This document shows, one piece after another, positions 34,098 through 43,691 of a stretch of 64,000 nt of DNA. The stretch covers positions 1 through 64,000 of the forward strand of contig JBGFSY010000004.1 of the NCBI GenBank assembly GCA_041277045.1, in the 5' to 3' direction. Numbering within the stretch: position 1 is the first letter of the stretch; the number at the start of each line of letters is the position of its first letter. The notes beneath the pieces are model-generated. The model saw only the letters and a program-made list of their open reading frames with translations. It was not told the origin of the DNA and ran no database searches. Both the position numbers and the translations under genes were made by a program. The DNA comes from Reddybacter sp041277045 (GTDB taxonomy: Bacteria > Pseudomonadota > Gammaproteobacteria > Pseudomonadales > Porticoccaceae).

Positions 34098-34347
34098 GTG
34101 CTGTCAACGCAAATGTCTAAAAAAAAGAAAATAAATACCGAGATTTTTTGAAAAGATAGTGTTACCCGTGGTTAAGTTCTTTGTAGTGCTTTACGTTCTC
34201 TCGCTTAAGCTATGGTGACCAAGCGCGGTGCTTTAAATCGTACAACAACAGGTATAGATACCTCGCTCGCGTAACTGATACCCTTGACCCCGATAGGTAT
34301 TGCGACACTTCTCGCTTTTGTCAAAACCACCACTGGAGGACGTACAC

Positions 34348-35205
34348 ATGCTATTAGATGGCTCGATTATTATTTGGGGTTTATTGGCCCTCGCCATTGT
34401 CAGCTTATTCAAGGGCGTGAAACAGGTGCCTCAGGGCAGTAAATGGGTAATTCAACGCCTCGGCAAATTTCATCGCACCTTGCCACCCGGGCTGCAGTTT
34501 ATTATTCCCTATATGGACAATGTGTCCTACAAAGTCACGACTAAAGATATCGTTCTCGATATCCCCTCCCAAGAAGTCATTACCCTCGACAATGTGGTGA
34601 TCATTGCCAACGCGGTTGCCTACATCAATATTCTCTCGCCGGAGAAAGCCGTCTACGGTGTCGAGGATTATGAAATCGCCATTCGCACGCTGGTACAAAC
34701 AGCACTACGCTCGATTGTTGGCGAGATGAAATTGGATGAAGCCTTATCCTCCAGGGATAAAATTAAGGTCGCTTTAAAGGCCGCAATTTCTGACGATATT
34801 GCCGATTGGGGTATTACCCTGAAAACGGTTGAGATCCAGGACATCAATCCTTCTTCAACCATGCAGTCTGCAATGGAAGAGCAAGCCGCTGCCGAGCGTG
34901 AGCGCCGCGCTACGGTTACCCGTGCAGACGGTGAAAAGTCAGCGGCGATATTGGAAGCGGATGGTCGTCTTGAGGCCTCGCGTCGTGATGCGGAAGCGAA
35001 AATTGTTATTGCCGAGGCCACTAAAGAGGCGATTGAAAAAGTCACCTCGGCCGTGGGCGAGAATGATTTGCCGGTTATGTATCTCCTGGGCGAACGCTAC
35101 GTCGATGCGGTCAGAGATATGGCGAAGTCAGAGAACAGCAAACTATTGATATTGCCGGCTGATATCCCCGCTGCAGTGAGAGGCATTATGGGTGGGGGTA
35201 AGTAG
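34348..35205 (+). CDS. SPFH/stomatin-like membrane protein (QmcA-type)
   Basis: A 285-residue protein from ATG 34348, with a strong GGAGGA site. It has an N-terminal membrane anchor (IIIWGLLALAIVSLF) and then a complete SPFH/PHB domain: VPQGSKWVIQRLGKFHRTLP, PGLQFIIPYMDNV, DIPSQEVITLDNV and IRTLVQTALRSIVGEMKLDE. The C-terminal helical part is Ala/Glu-rich (EEQAAAERERRATVTRADGE) and the end contains LILPADIPAAVRGIMGG. Such proteins form ring-like oligomers that organise membrane domains and proteases. They often pair with an NfeD protein. One is encoded 25 kb away at 59879, not adjacent. Confidence 0.88.
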   Translation: MLLDGSIIIWGLLALAIVSLFKGVKQVPQGSKWVIQRLGKFHRTLPPGLQFIIPYMDNVSYKVTTKDIVLDIPSQEVITLDNVVIIANAVAYINILSPEKAVYGVEDYEIAIRTLVQTALRSIVGEMKLDEALSSRDKIKVALKAAISDDIADWGITLKTVEIQDINPSSTMQSAMEEQAAAERERRATVTRADGEKSAAILEADGRLEASRRDAEAKIVIAEATKEAIEKVTSAVGENDLPVMYLLGERYVDAVRDMAKSENSKLLILPADIPAAVRGIMGGGK

Positions 35206-35231
35206 GTTCTTGCAAACGCTATTTCGCGCAA

Positions 35232-35260
35232 CAAAAAGCCCGGCATCGCCGGGCTTTTTG
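35232..35260. terminator. Intrinsic terminator between SPFH gene and nadC
   Basis: CAAAAAGCCCGGC pairs with GCCGGGCTTTTTG around a 3-base loop. T-runs exist on both strands, so it can end both convergent genes. Confidence 0.9.
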
Positions 35261-35292
35261 TTGTCAGTCGTTCAGTGATTTTAAAAACGGGC

Positions 35293-36162
35293 TCACTGAA
35301 TCCGCATTGAATAATCAACCGCCTGGCAATGCTTGGTTAGCGCCCCCGTTGAGACAAAATCAATGTCGAGGTCTTGGTACTGCTCAATATTATCAGCCGC
35401 GATATTGCCCGACACCTCTAGCTCCACTGCAGAGGCATTATCCGGAGCTTGGCTAATCTGCCGCGCCTGCTGAATATCTGCGTGAGAAAAATTATCGAGC
35501 ATAATGCGATCGGCACCGGCGTTCAGCGCTTGCTGGTATTCGTCGAGGTTTTCCACCTCTACTTCCACCGGCTTTTGCGGAGCGATAATACGCGCTTGCG
35601 CAACTGCTTTAGCAATGCCGCCGCAGGCCGCGATATGATTTTCTTTAATCAGAAATGCGTCGTAGAGACCAATTCGATGATTGTCACAGCCGCCGACTTT
35701 GACCGCATATTTTTGCGCCAGGCGCAAGCCGGGCAGGGTTTTTCGTGTGTCGAGTACCCGTATCGCTTGACCGGCTACTCCGGCATTAGCCATCAAACCG
35801 GCGTAGTGGCGCGAGGTGGTTGCGGTGCCCGATAAGGTTTGCAGAAAATTTAAAGCGGCGCGTTCGCCCGTCAGTAGTGCGCGCGCATTGCCCTGCAAGG
35901 TGCAGAGGGTTTGGTCGACGCTAATGGCATCGCCGTCTTGTACTGCCCAGCTCACTTTAAGACTCGGGTCGAGTTGATGAAAGACTTCGTTGACCCAGGC
36001 AATGCCACACACCACCGCGTCTTCACGGGTGATAATAGTCGCGCTGGATTGCTTGTCTGCGGGGATCAGCTGGGCGGTAATATCACCACTGCCAATATCT
36101 TCGGCCAGAGCCAGTTCTACGCTGGCAACGATATTTGCGGCCAGTGCCGGGTTTATGTCCAC
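35293..36162 (-). CDS. nadC: Nicotinate-nucleotide pyrophosphorylase NadC
   Basis: A 289-residue quinolinate phosphoribosyltransferase of de novo NAD synthesis. Motifs seen are AEDIGSGDITAQLI, GIAWVNEVFHQLDP, ERAALNFLQTLSGTAT, LDTRKTLPGLRLAQKYAVKVGG with the phosphate-binding Lys and Arg, GLYDAFLIKENH, VEVEVENLDEYQQAL, ADRIMLDNF and VSTGALTKHCQAVDYSMRI. All positions expected for substrate binding are present. It is divergent from ampD (128 bases between starts), the nadC/ampD arrangement conserved across gammaproteobacteria. Confidence 0.97.
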   Translation of the reverse strand: MDINPALAANIVASVELALAEDIGSGDITAQLIPADKQSSATIITREDAVVCGIAWVNEVFHQLDPSLKVSWAVQDGDAISVDQTLCTLQGNARALLTGERAALNFLQTLSGTATTSRHYAGLMANAGVAGQAIRVLDTRKTLPGLRLAQKYAVKVGGCDNHRIGLYDAFLIKENHIAACGGIAKAVAQARIIAPQKPVEVEVENLDEYQQALNAGADRIMLDNFSHADIQQARQISQAPDNASAVELEVSGNIAADNIEQYQDLDIDFVSTGALTKHCQAVDYSMRIQ

Positions 36163-36290
36163 GGAATTTCCTCGATAAATTTTGCGGCGATTATAGCAAT
36201 GCAGTTAAGCTGCGGGAACATGAGTGAGGTAAACAAGATGGCAAGTGAGTGTGTTGATGTGTACAGCAGTGGTTTGAACAGGTCTTTGCG

Positions 36291-36866
36291 GTGATTTCTG
36301 ACCAAGGCTGGTGGGCTGGTGCACGTTCATGCCCATCACCCAATCAGGGTGCTAGGCCGGCCGATAGCGAGGTGTCGCTGCTAGTGATTCACAATATCAG
36401 CCTGCCGCCAGGGCAGTTTGGGGGTGATAATATTGAGCGCTTTTTCACTAACCAGCTAGATCCCAGTGGGCACAGTTACTTTGCAGAAATTGCCGACCTG
36501 CAAGTTTCTGCTCATCTGCTTATTGATCGCCAGGGAGAGTTAGTGCAGTTTGTACCGTTTACTCGCCGCGCGTGGCATGCCGGCAATTCGAGCTTTAAAG
36601 GCTGTGCCAATTGCAATGACTACTCTATCGGCATTGAGTTAGAGGGTACGGATACTGAACCCTATAGTGATAGTCAGTATCAAAGCCTGGTGTTGATTTG
36701 TCACCAGTTGTTGTGCCATTACCCAGCGTTGAGTGCAGAGCGAATCGTTGGCCACAGTGATATTTCACCGGGGCGCAAAACGGACCCCGGCTTGGCTTTT
36801 GATTGGCCATATTTTTTTGCTCTGCTGGCAAGTGATAACAGCGAATATGGAGGTAACAAGGGGTGA
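36291..36866 (+). CDS. ampD: 1,6-anhydro-N-acetylmuramyl-L-alanine amidase AmpD
   Basis: A 191-residue cytoplasmic zinc amidase of peptidoglycan recycling, which cuts the peptide from anhydro-muropeptides. The zinc ligands are visible as His34 (LVIHNISLPPG), His155 (IVGHSDISPG) and Asp165 (RKTDPG). RAWHAGNSSF and SIGIELEGTD supply the substrate pocket. There is no signal peptide, as expected for AmpD rather than AmiD. It overlaps ampE by 4 bases. Loss of AmpD raises muropeptide levels and induces AmpC in species that have AmpR, but neither ampR nor ampC is seen here. Confidence 0.95.
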   Translation: MISDQGWWAGARSCPSPNQGARPADSEVSLLVIHNISLPPGQFGGDNIERFFTNQLDPSGHSYFAEIADLQVSAHLLIDRQGELVQFVPFTRRAWHAGNSSFKGCANCNDYSIGIELEGTDTEPYSDSQYQSLVLICHQLLCHYPALSAERIVGHSDISPGRKTDPGLAFDWPYFFALLASDNSEYGGNKG

Positions 36867-37753
36867 TACTACTAGCTATTATTCTGGCACTGGCGATCAT
36901 TTATTACCGGGCACCCTTAAGTGCGATTCAAGGTGATAGCTGGTTTACAGATTGGCTTCTTCGGGTGTCTAGCTGGCCGCTGGTGGGTAAAACCCCTGCA
37001 GGTCGCATGTTGTTATCTTTAGCTTTGCCTGTTGTGGGTTTGGTATTGCTGCTCGATTTGCTTTCAGGTCTTCCGGTTATCCTCTTATTAGCTATCGAGA
37101 CCTGGGTCTTGCTTTACAGTTTTGGGCGGGGTGATTTACAGGCAGAGGTAAATACTCTAGAGGGTGACCTGCAGCGAGGTGATAATCAGGCGGCCTTCCA
37201 CTCTGGGGAAGTACTCAGTGCGGATAAGAGCAATATTGTCGCTTTCGACCTGCCTGTGCTCGCACAGGAGCTACGTCATCGAATTGCCTACGCTTATTTC
37301 GAGCGCTATCTGGCGGTTATTTTCTGGAGTCTTCTCGGTGGTGTGGCCGGTGCTTTACTCTATCGTTTATCTGTACTTTATCGTGCGTCTTTAATAAAGC
37401 GAGTAGCAGAGTCTGCAGCGGGTGAGTCGGGTTTTTTTGAGTATTTGCAATTGCGCACTGCGAGTCGTTGGTTGACTCTACTGGAGTGGCTACCGCTGGG
37501 GCTGGCGGGCTTTACTTTGAGTCTGGTTGGTCAGTTTGGCGCTGGCCTTTCCCATTGGATAATACGTTGGTTTAGTGGCCGCCCCAGTGTGGAAGTCTTG
37601 CAGGATTATGTGGGCGATGCTCTGGGTTATTCAGGGGATACCGACACGATATCTAGCGTAGACATTGCTGCTAGTTGTGGGCAAATAGCACAATTGTTTA
37701 AGCGGGTGTTGGTCTTCTGGTTGTGTTTGTTGGCTTTAGGGCTGGTGCTGTAA
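36863..37753 (+). CDS. ampE: Regulatory signalling modulator protein AmpE
   Basis: A 296-residue inner-membrane protein whose GTG start overlaps the ampD stop (GTGA). Features include a first helix ILLAIILALAIIY, LVLLLDLLSGLPVILLLA, then RHRIAYAYFERYLAVIFWSL with the family's E-R-x-x-A/P-V-x-F-W pattern and VAGALLYRLSVLY, then a cytoplasmic stretch and two more helices. The end VFWLCLLALGLVL is hydrophobic. AmpE is a predicted sensor-like membrane protein of the beta-lactam response with unproven activity. Its co-translation with ampD is conserved in gammaproteobacteria. Confidence 0.88.
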   Translation: MILLAIILALAIIYYRAPLSAIQGDSWFTDWLLRVSSWPLVGKTPAGRMLLSLALPVVGLVLLLDLLSGLPVILLLAIETWVLLYSFGRGDLQAEVNTLEGDLQRGDNQAAFHSGEVLSADKSNIVAFDLPVLAQELRHRIAYAYFERYLAVIFWSLLGGVAGALLYRLSVLYRASLIKRVAESAAGESGFFEYLQLRTASRWLTLLEWLPLGLAGFTLSLVGQFGAGLSHWIIRWFSGRPSVEVLQDYVGDALGYSGDTDTISSVDIAASCGQIAQLFKRVLVFWLCLLALGLVL

Positions 37754-37785
37754 GGGCTGCTGAAGAGCTTGCCGGTGAACTATTG

Positions 37786-39039
37786 TTAGCTTTGGACTTG
37801 GTCGTCATTAGGGCTATTCCAAGGTGCAACTTTAAATAATAAAAGCATGCCAGGCAGGGCGAGTAGAGCACAGATGTAGAAAAACTGCTCCCAACCGACA
37901 GCCTCCACCAAATAACCCGTACCCGCATTGGCAACGGTGCGGGGCACGGCGGTCAGGGCGGTAAACAGTGCAAACTGGGTGGCGCTATGGGCGCGACTGG
38001 TGGTGCGAGCAATAAAGGCAATAAAGGCCGCCGCGCCGAGGCCGACACCGAGATATTCAAAGCCGATCACCAGTGCCAGTAGCCACAGCCCCTCGCCGAC
38101 GTGAGCCATCAGTGCAAAGCCAAAAATAGAGATCAGCTGCACCAGGCCAAATACCCATAGCGCTCGGTTGATGCCGATTTTGACCATCATCAAACCGCCG
38201 AGCAGGCCGCCGACAATCATCGGCCACAGGGCTGCGTGTTTGGCGATAATGCCAATCTGCGATAGCTCAAAGCCCATGTCGATATAAAAGGGTGTTGCCA
38301 GGGCTGTCGCCAGGTTGTCACCGAGCTTGTAGAGAAACATAAAACTCAACACCAATAGTGCCTGGGATAGCCCGAGGCGTTGAAAAAACTCGCGGAAGGG
38401 TTCGACGATGGCGGCCTGTAGTGTTGCCGGGGCGGGGCTCGAGTGGTCGGGTTCTTTAATGGACAGCGTCAACACTATGGTCACCGACATAAAGGCAGCG
38501 GTGATCAAAAACACGGTATCCCAGGGCAGGTGGTCGGCGAGAATCAGCGAAAGCGAGCCCGGCACCAGCCCGGCAATGCGATAGGCGTTAACGTGAATGG
38601 AGTTACCCAGGCCGAGTTCAATGTCGGGTAGCAATTCGCGCCGATAGGCGTCGATAACAATATCCTGACTGGCGCTTAAAAAGGCGATAAAACCGCAGAG
38701 AGCGGCGAGAGGCCAAAGCTGGGTCGTGGTGTTAAATTGTGGCAGAGCGGCGATGCTGAAGAGCAGGCCGAGCTGAGTGAGCAGCATCCAGCCCCGGCGG
38801 CGGCCAAGCAGAGGTAGGGGGTAGCGTTCCAGCAGCGGCGACCAGAAAAACTTCCAGGTGTAGGGTAGGCCTATTAAAGTAAAGAGGCCGATTTCCTTCA
38901 GGCCAACCCCCTCGGTGCGTAGCCAGGCGGGTACGAGTGAAATCAGAATGTAGAGTGGTAGGCCAGAGGCAAAGCCGGTAAAAATACAGATCAGCATGCG
39001 TCGGTTGAAAAGTATGTCGCGCAGAGCCTGGCTGGTCAT
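37786..39039 (-). CDS. ampG: AmpG-like muropeptide MFS permease
   Basis: A 417-residue major facilitator protein with 12 predicted helices. The AmpG signature is clear: an early FASGLPLYILISLVPAWL, IGLPYTWKFFWSPLLERYPL with the conserved Tyr/Trp/Lys, a cytoplasmic GRRRGWMLLTQ, and SASQDIVIDAYRRELLP in the helix-4/5 area. AmpG imports anhydro-muropeptides for recycling by AmpD. Lying just after ampD-ampE, on the opposite strand and converging, it makes a compact recycling block. Other MFS sugar carriers lack these motifs. It is shorter than E. coli AmpG (491), lacking the extra C-terminal helices. Confidence 0.88.
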   Translation of the reverse strand: MTSQALRDILFNRRMLICIFTGFASGLPLYILISLVPAWLRTEGVGLKEIGLFTLIGLPYTWKFFWSPLLERYPLPLLGRRRGWMLLTQLGLLFSIAALPQFNTTTQLWPLAALCGFIAFLSASQDIVIDAYRRELLPDIELGLGNSIHVNAYRIAGLVPGSLSLILADHLPWDTVFLITAAFMSVTIVLTLSIKEPDHSSPAPATLQAAIVEPFREFFQRLGLSQALLVLSFMFLYKLGDNLATALATPFYIDMGFELSQIGIIAKHAALWPMIVGGLLGGLMMVKIGINRALWVFGLVQLISIFGFALMAHVGEGLWLLALVIGFEYLGVGLGAAAFIAFIARTTSRAHSATQFALFTALTAVPRTVANAGTGYLVEAVGWEQFFYICALLALPGMLLLFKVAPWNSPNDDQVQS

Positions 39040-39190
39040 GGTGTGCCTGAAGTCGAATCAGGCGCTACCTTAAAACAAATAAGGGCTTGCCGACAGCATG
39101 CTAGCGAGTTTTATTTGCACCGTGCTTGTGCTTGAATTTGAGTCCTTAAGCCCAATGGTCTACTAACAAGATTTAATTGCTGGAGTCGTC

Positions 39191-39679
39191 GTGCGTTTTC
39201 TTTTACTCGTTTTCATTATCGTGCCCATCGTTGAAATGTGGCTGCTTATTCAGGTCGGCGGTTTTATTGGTGCGGTGCCAACCATTGCTGCTGTACTGCT
39301 GACTGCGGTGATTGGTCTAGCGATGCTGCGACGTCAAGGTTTGAGTACCTTGCTGCGCGTTAATCAGCGTATGGAGAGCGGCGAGCTGCCGGCTCAGGAG
39401 ATGCTCGAGGGCATCGTGTTGGCAGTATCAGGTGCCTTGTTGCTGACCCCCGGCTTTTTTACCGATGCCATCGGCTTTGCCGGTTTGACCCCTGTGCTAC
39501 GCCAGTGGTTGGTACGTCGCCTGGTGGGGCGAGTGAGTGTGTTTCAGGGTGGTGTTGTCGGTGGTTCTGTCTTCCGTAAAGAAGAAAATCACAATACCTT
39601 TGAGGGTGAGTTTTGGAGTGAAGGCGAGCGGCGCGAAGGGGAGAAACGTGTAGAAGAGCGCCGTGAAGATGAGTCTTGA
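39191..39679 (+). CDS. fxsA: FxsA family membrane protein
   Basis: A 162-residue inner-membrane protein starting at GTG (MRFLLLVFIIVPIVEMWLLI). It has the FxsA pattern: two N-terminal helices with GAVPTIAAVLLTAVIGLAML between, RRQGLSTLLRVNQRMESGELP, MLEGIVLAVSGALLLTPGF with conserved L-T-P-G-F, and a charged tail (RREGEKRVEERREDES) that is longer than usual. FxsA was named in E. coli for suppression of F-exclusion of phage T7 when overproduced, but its normal role is unclear. As in many gammaproteobacteria it sits directly upstream of groES. Confidence 0.92.
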   Translation: MRFLLLVFIIVPIVEMWLLIQVGGFIGAVPTIAAVLLTAVIGLAMLRRQGLSTLLRVNQRMESGELPAQEMLEGIVLAVSGALLLTPGFFTDAIGFAGLTPVLRQWLVRRLVGRVSVFQGGVVGGSVFRKEENHNTFEGEFWSEGERREGEKRVEERREDES

Positions 39680-39743
39680 TAGCCGGGTTACTCAATATTC
39701 GGCTAGACCCATCGAGCGAAATTGATAAAATTATGGTTTAGCC

Positions 39744-39771
39744 CTTGATTTCCATTTACCTGCCTCCAGAT
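39744..39771 (+). promoter_or_regulatory. Heat-shock (sigma-32)-like promoter of groES-groEL
   Basis: CTTGATT followed 12 bases later by CCTCCAGAT resembles the sigma-32 pattern CTTGAAA and CCCCATNT, with a few mismatches. It lies about 70 bases before groES. No CIRCE inverted repeat was found, which favours RpoH control. Confidence 0.5.
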
Positions 39772-39837
39772 AGTTGTCAGCTTCGATCTTTAGGAGATCG
39801 GACACAGTTACTTAATGCATATGAGAGGTGGAGTTAG

Positions 39838-40134
39838 ATGAAAATTCGTCCCTTGCACGACCGTGTTGTCGTGCGCCGCAACGAAGAAGAAGCAACAACG
39901 GCTGGCGGTATTATTCTGTCCGGTTCTGCAAAAGAAAAATCCAATGAAGGTGAAGTTGTCGCTGTTGGTCAAGGTCGCCTGTTGAATAATGGCGAAATTA
40001 GTCCGCTCAGCGTAAAAGTCGGCGATAAGGTTATTTTTGGTGGTTTTCCCAGTAATAACAACATCATTAAAGATGGCGACGATGAACTTATTATTATGAG
40101 TGAAGCTGAAATCTTCGGTGTTCTCGAAGACTAA
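39838..40134 (+). CDS. groES: Co-chaperonin GroES
   Basis: A 98-residue lid protein of the chaperonin (family 95-97). MKIRPLHDRVVVRRNEEE opens it. The mobile loop that binds GroEL, TAGGIILSGSAKEKSNEG, is intact, and GDKVIFGG and the final EAEIFGVLED are standard. The ribosome-binding site is GAGAGGTGGAG. It is followed after 56 bases by groEL, without a terminator. Confidence 0.98.
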   Translation: MKIRPLHDRVVVRRNEEEATTAGGIILSGSAKEKSNEGEVVAVGQGRLLNNGEISPLSVKVGDKVIFGGFPSNNNIIKDGDDELIIMSEAEIFGVLED

Positions 40135-40190
40135 CATCGGTTCCCCGGTATTCCACTAGAAATTAAGATATAGATTAAAGGAAAGAAGTC

Positions 40191-41867
<1,677 letters not shown>

Positions 41868-41884
41868 GCTCAACCCCTCCACAT

Positions 41885-41915
41885 AAAAAAACCCCGCTAT
41901 TTGCGGGGTTTTTTT
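41885..41915 (+). terminator. Intrinsic terminator after groEL
   Basis: ACCCCGC/GCGGGGT stem with a 5-base loop and a run of seven T follows the groEL stop by 18 bases. Confidence 0.9.
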
Positions 41916-42080
41916 ATGTTTGCTTAATTTGGATCAATGGTTTTATTCACACCCCATTATGACTAGAATAGCGCCTGATAAATTCATAGTTGCCTGCCTG
42001 CGGTATATGCAAAGGTGTAAGTGATAGGCAGCTGCGATTATACAACGACACTAAAAACTGACAGAGCTGAGGTTACGACG

Positions 42081-42737
42081 ATGGAAAATCTTTCAACGAT
42101 GGAATTTATTAACTTCCTTTTTCGCTGGGGGCACTTGCTCTTCGGTATCACCTGGATAGGCCTGCTGTACTATTTTAACTTTATTCAGGGCGGCTATTTT
42201 AAGCAGGCGACACCCGAAGCGTTGTCCGATGCGAAAGCCAAGCTGGCACCGAGTGCGCTGTGGTGGTTCCGTTGGGGCGCCATGTTTACCTTCATCACCG
42301 GCGTATTTTTGTTGATGAGTGTACAAAAACAGGGCGTGATGAATCAATACATCGTTGCCGGTGCACTGTTCGGTACGTTGATGTTCCTCAATGTCTGGTT
42401 GATTATCTGGCCCAACCAGAAGATTGCCCTGGGCATGGTTGAAGGTGATGGTCCCACAGCAGCGGGTAAAGCGCTGTTGGCCTCACGTACCAATACTTTG
42501 TTCTCTGCCCCGATGGCTTACTGCATGTTGGCTTCTCCACACATTGGCTACGGTGCAGACAGTTTGCTCAGCGTCAACGGTGGTGGTGCGGCTTTGTATG
42601 CCGTTCTGGCTTTGATCGCAGCACTTGAAGTCAATGCGATTGTCGGCAAGCAGGGTCCAATGACAACGGTTAAAGGCGTGATTCATTCGAGTCTTGGCCT
42701 GACCGTAGTCATGGCTTTGATTTTCCAATATGTCTAA
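42081..42737 (+). CDS. PuuD-type urate hydroxylase N-terminal membrane protein
   Basis: A 218-residue integral membrane protein corresponding to the N-terminal domain of PuuD-like urate hydroxylases (DUF989). Seen are NFLFRWGHLLFGITWIGLLY with conserved His/Trp, FFNFIQGGYF-type segment (here YFNFIQGGYF), WWFRWGAMFTFITGVFLLM, FLNVWLIIWPNQKIALG and LASRTNTLFSAPMAYCM, spread over seven or so helices. The C-terminal cytochrome c domain of full-length PuuD is missing. Whether the short form oxidises urate or something else is unknown. GAGGTTACGACG precedes the start. No purine-catabolism genes are nearby. Confidence 0.75.
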   Translation: MENLSTMEFINFLFRWGHLLFGITWIGLLYYFNFIQGGYFKQATPEALSDAKAKLAPSALWWFRWGAMFTFITGVFLLMSVQKQGVMNQYIVAGALFGTLMFLNVWLIIWPNQKIALGMVEGDGPTAAGKALLASRTNTLFSAPMAYCMLASPHIGYGADSLLSVNGGGAALYAVLALIAALEVNAIVGKQGPMTTVKGVIHSSLGLTVVMALIFQYV

Positions 42738-42750
42738 GTCATAAAGGCAT

Positions 42751-42782
42751 AAAAAAACCGGCCCCTGTTGGCCGGTTTTTTT
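42751..42782. terminator. Intrinsic terminator
   Basis: AAAAAAACCGGCC, loop CCTGTT, GGCCGGTTTTTTT: strong hairpin with T-run 13 bases after the PuuD-like stop. Confidence 0.9.
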
Positions 42783-42849
42783 ATGGGGCCAGTTCGACAA
42801 AAGTGTATAATTCTGTGTGTTTCACCACCTGCAAATACAGTGATAGAGA

Positions 42850-43644
42850 ATGACGAAAGATAAGCCGAGTCGCCGAGAGCCCTTTATTGCACGGCGTGAT
42901 GAGCCAGCCCCTCTGCAGGCTCGTTTGCTGGAGCAGAAAAAAAAACCACGACCTGTCAGCTCTGAGCCAACTACTGAACCGAAAAAACCAGGTTTTATCG
43001 TGCTTTGTTTTCTTGTTGGACTATTGAACTTTAGCCTTGCCGCGTTAGCTGTTTTTTCCTGGCGACAGGGTCAATCTCAGGCCACCTTACAGCAGCGCTT
43101 CGATGATATTGCCCGGCGTCTGGAGTCCAGTGGTGAGTCGGTCGCGCAATCCGGTGCTGCGTTGGCGATCAAGCTCAGTAAGCAGGAAGAAACCTTGGTC
43201 GAGCACTGGTCAGAGATTAGAAAGCTCTGGGGCGTTGCTAATGACCGCAATAAAAAGGCCATTAAAGCCCTGCAGTTTGCCGGTGGCGACGCTAAAAAAG
43301 GGCTAGAGAAAATCCAGCAATCACAGGTATTATTACAAAAAGACTTGAGTGGCGTGCGCGCAGGTTTAAAAAGTATTCAGGCTGAGGTGAAGAAAGTGAG
43401 CGGTGCCACATTGGTGGCCAATGCGCAAACTGATGATTTTCATGACCAGTTGACAAGCCTCGACAGTAAGATCAAGATTTTTGATAGCGAGGCGGGGAGC
43501 CTGCAAAAACTGATTGAGAAAAACCGCCAGAGCCAAAGTCGACGTCTTGCGGAGTTTGAGCAAGCGGTGAAATCGATGGATGCCTTTAGACGGCAAACCA
43601 ATGAAAAATTTAGCCGTTTACATCCTGGTACGACAGCGCCTTAG
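42850..43644 (+). CDS. Uncharacterised membrane-anchored coiled-coil protein
   Basis: A 264-residue protein of unknown function. It has a cytoplasmic basic, Pro-rich start (residues 1-47), one transmembrane helix (GFIVLCFLVGLLNFSLAALA) and a long helical periplasmic region with coiled-coil character (SATLQQRFDDIARRLESSGE-like heptads through to QSRRLAEFEQAVKSMDAFRR). There are no Cys residues or catalytic motifs in the coil. The topology resembles cell-envelope or division-associated proteins, but I assign no role. It precedes fumA by 48 bases and may share its transcript. Codon use is like its neighbours. Confidence 0.6.
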   Translation: MTKDKPSRREPFIARRDEPAPLQARLLEQKKKPRPVSSEPTTEPKKPGFIVLCFLVGLLNFSLAALAVFSWRQGQSQATLQQRFDDIARRLESSGESVAQSGAALAIKLSKQEETLVEHWSEIRKLWGVANDRNKKAIKALQFAGGDAKKGLEKIQQSQVLLQKDLSGVRAGLKSIQAEVKKVSGATLVANAQTDDFHDQLTSLDSKIKIFDSEAGSLQKLIEKNRQSQSRRLAEFEQAVKSMDAFRRQTNEKFSRLHPGTTAP

Positions 43645-43691
43645 CCTGTTGCCCTTAGTGATTATTTAATTGAATAAATGAGAGAGGTGTT

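Noticed and set aside
33849..34347. Chromosomal origin oriC
   Set aside because: No dnaA, dnaN, mnmG, rpmH or parAB nearby; only three DnaA-box-like sequences, so a true origin is not supported.
39691..39837. CIRCE element before groES
   Set aside because: No TTAGCACTC-N9-GAGTGCTAA-like inverted repeat is present.
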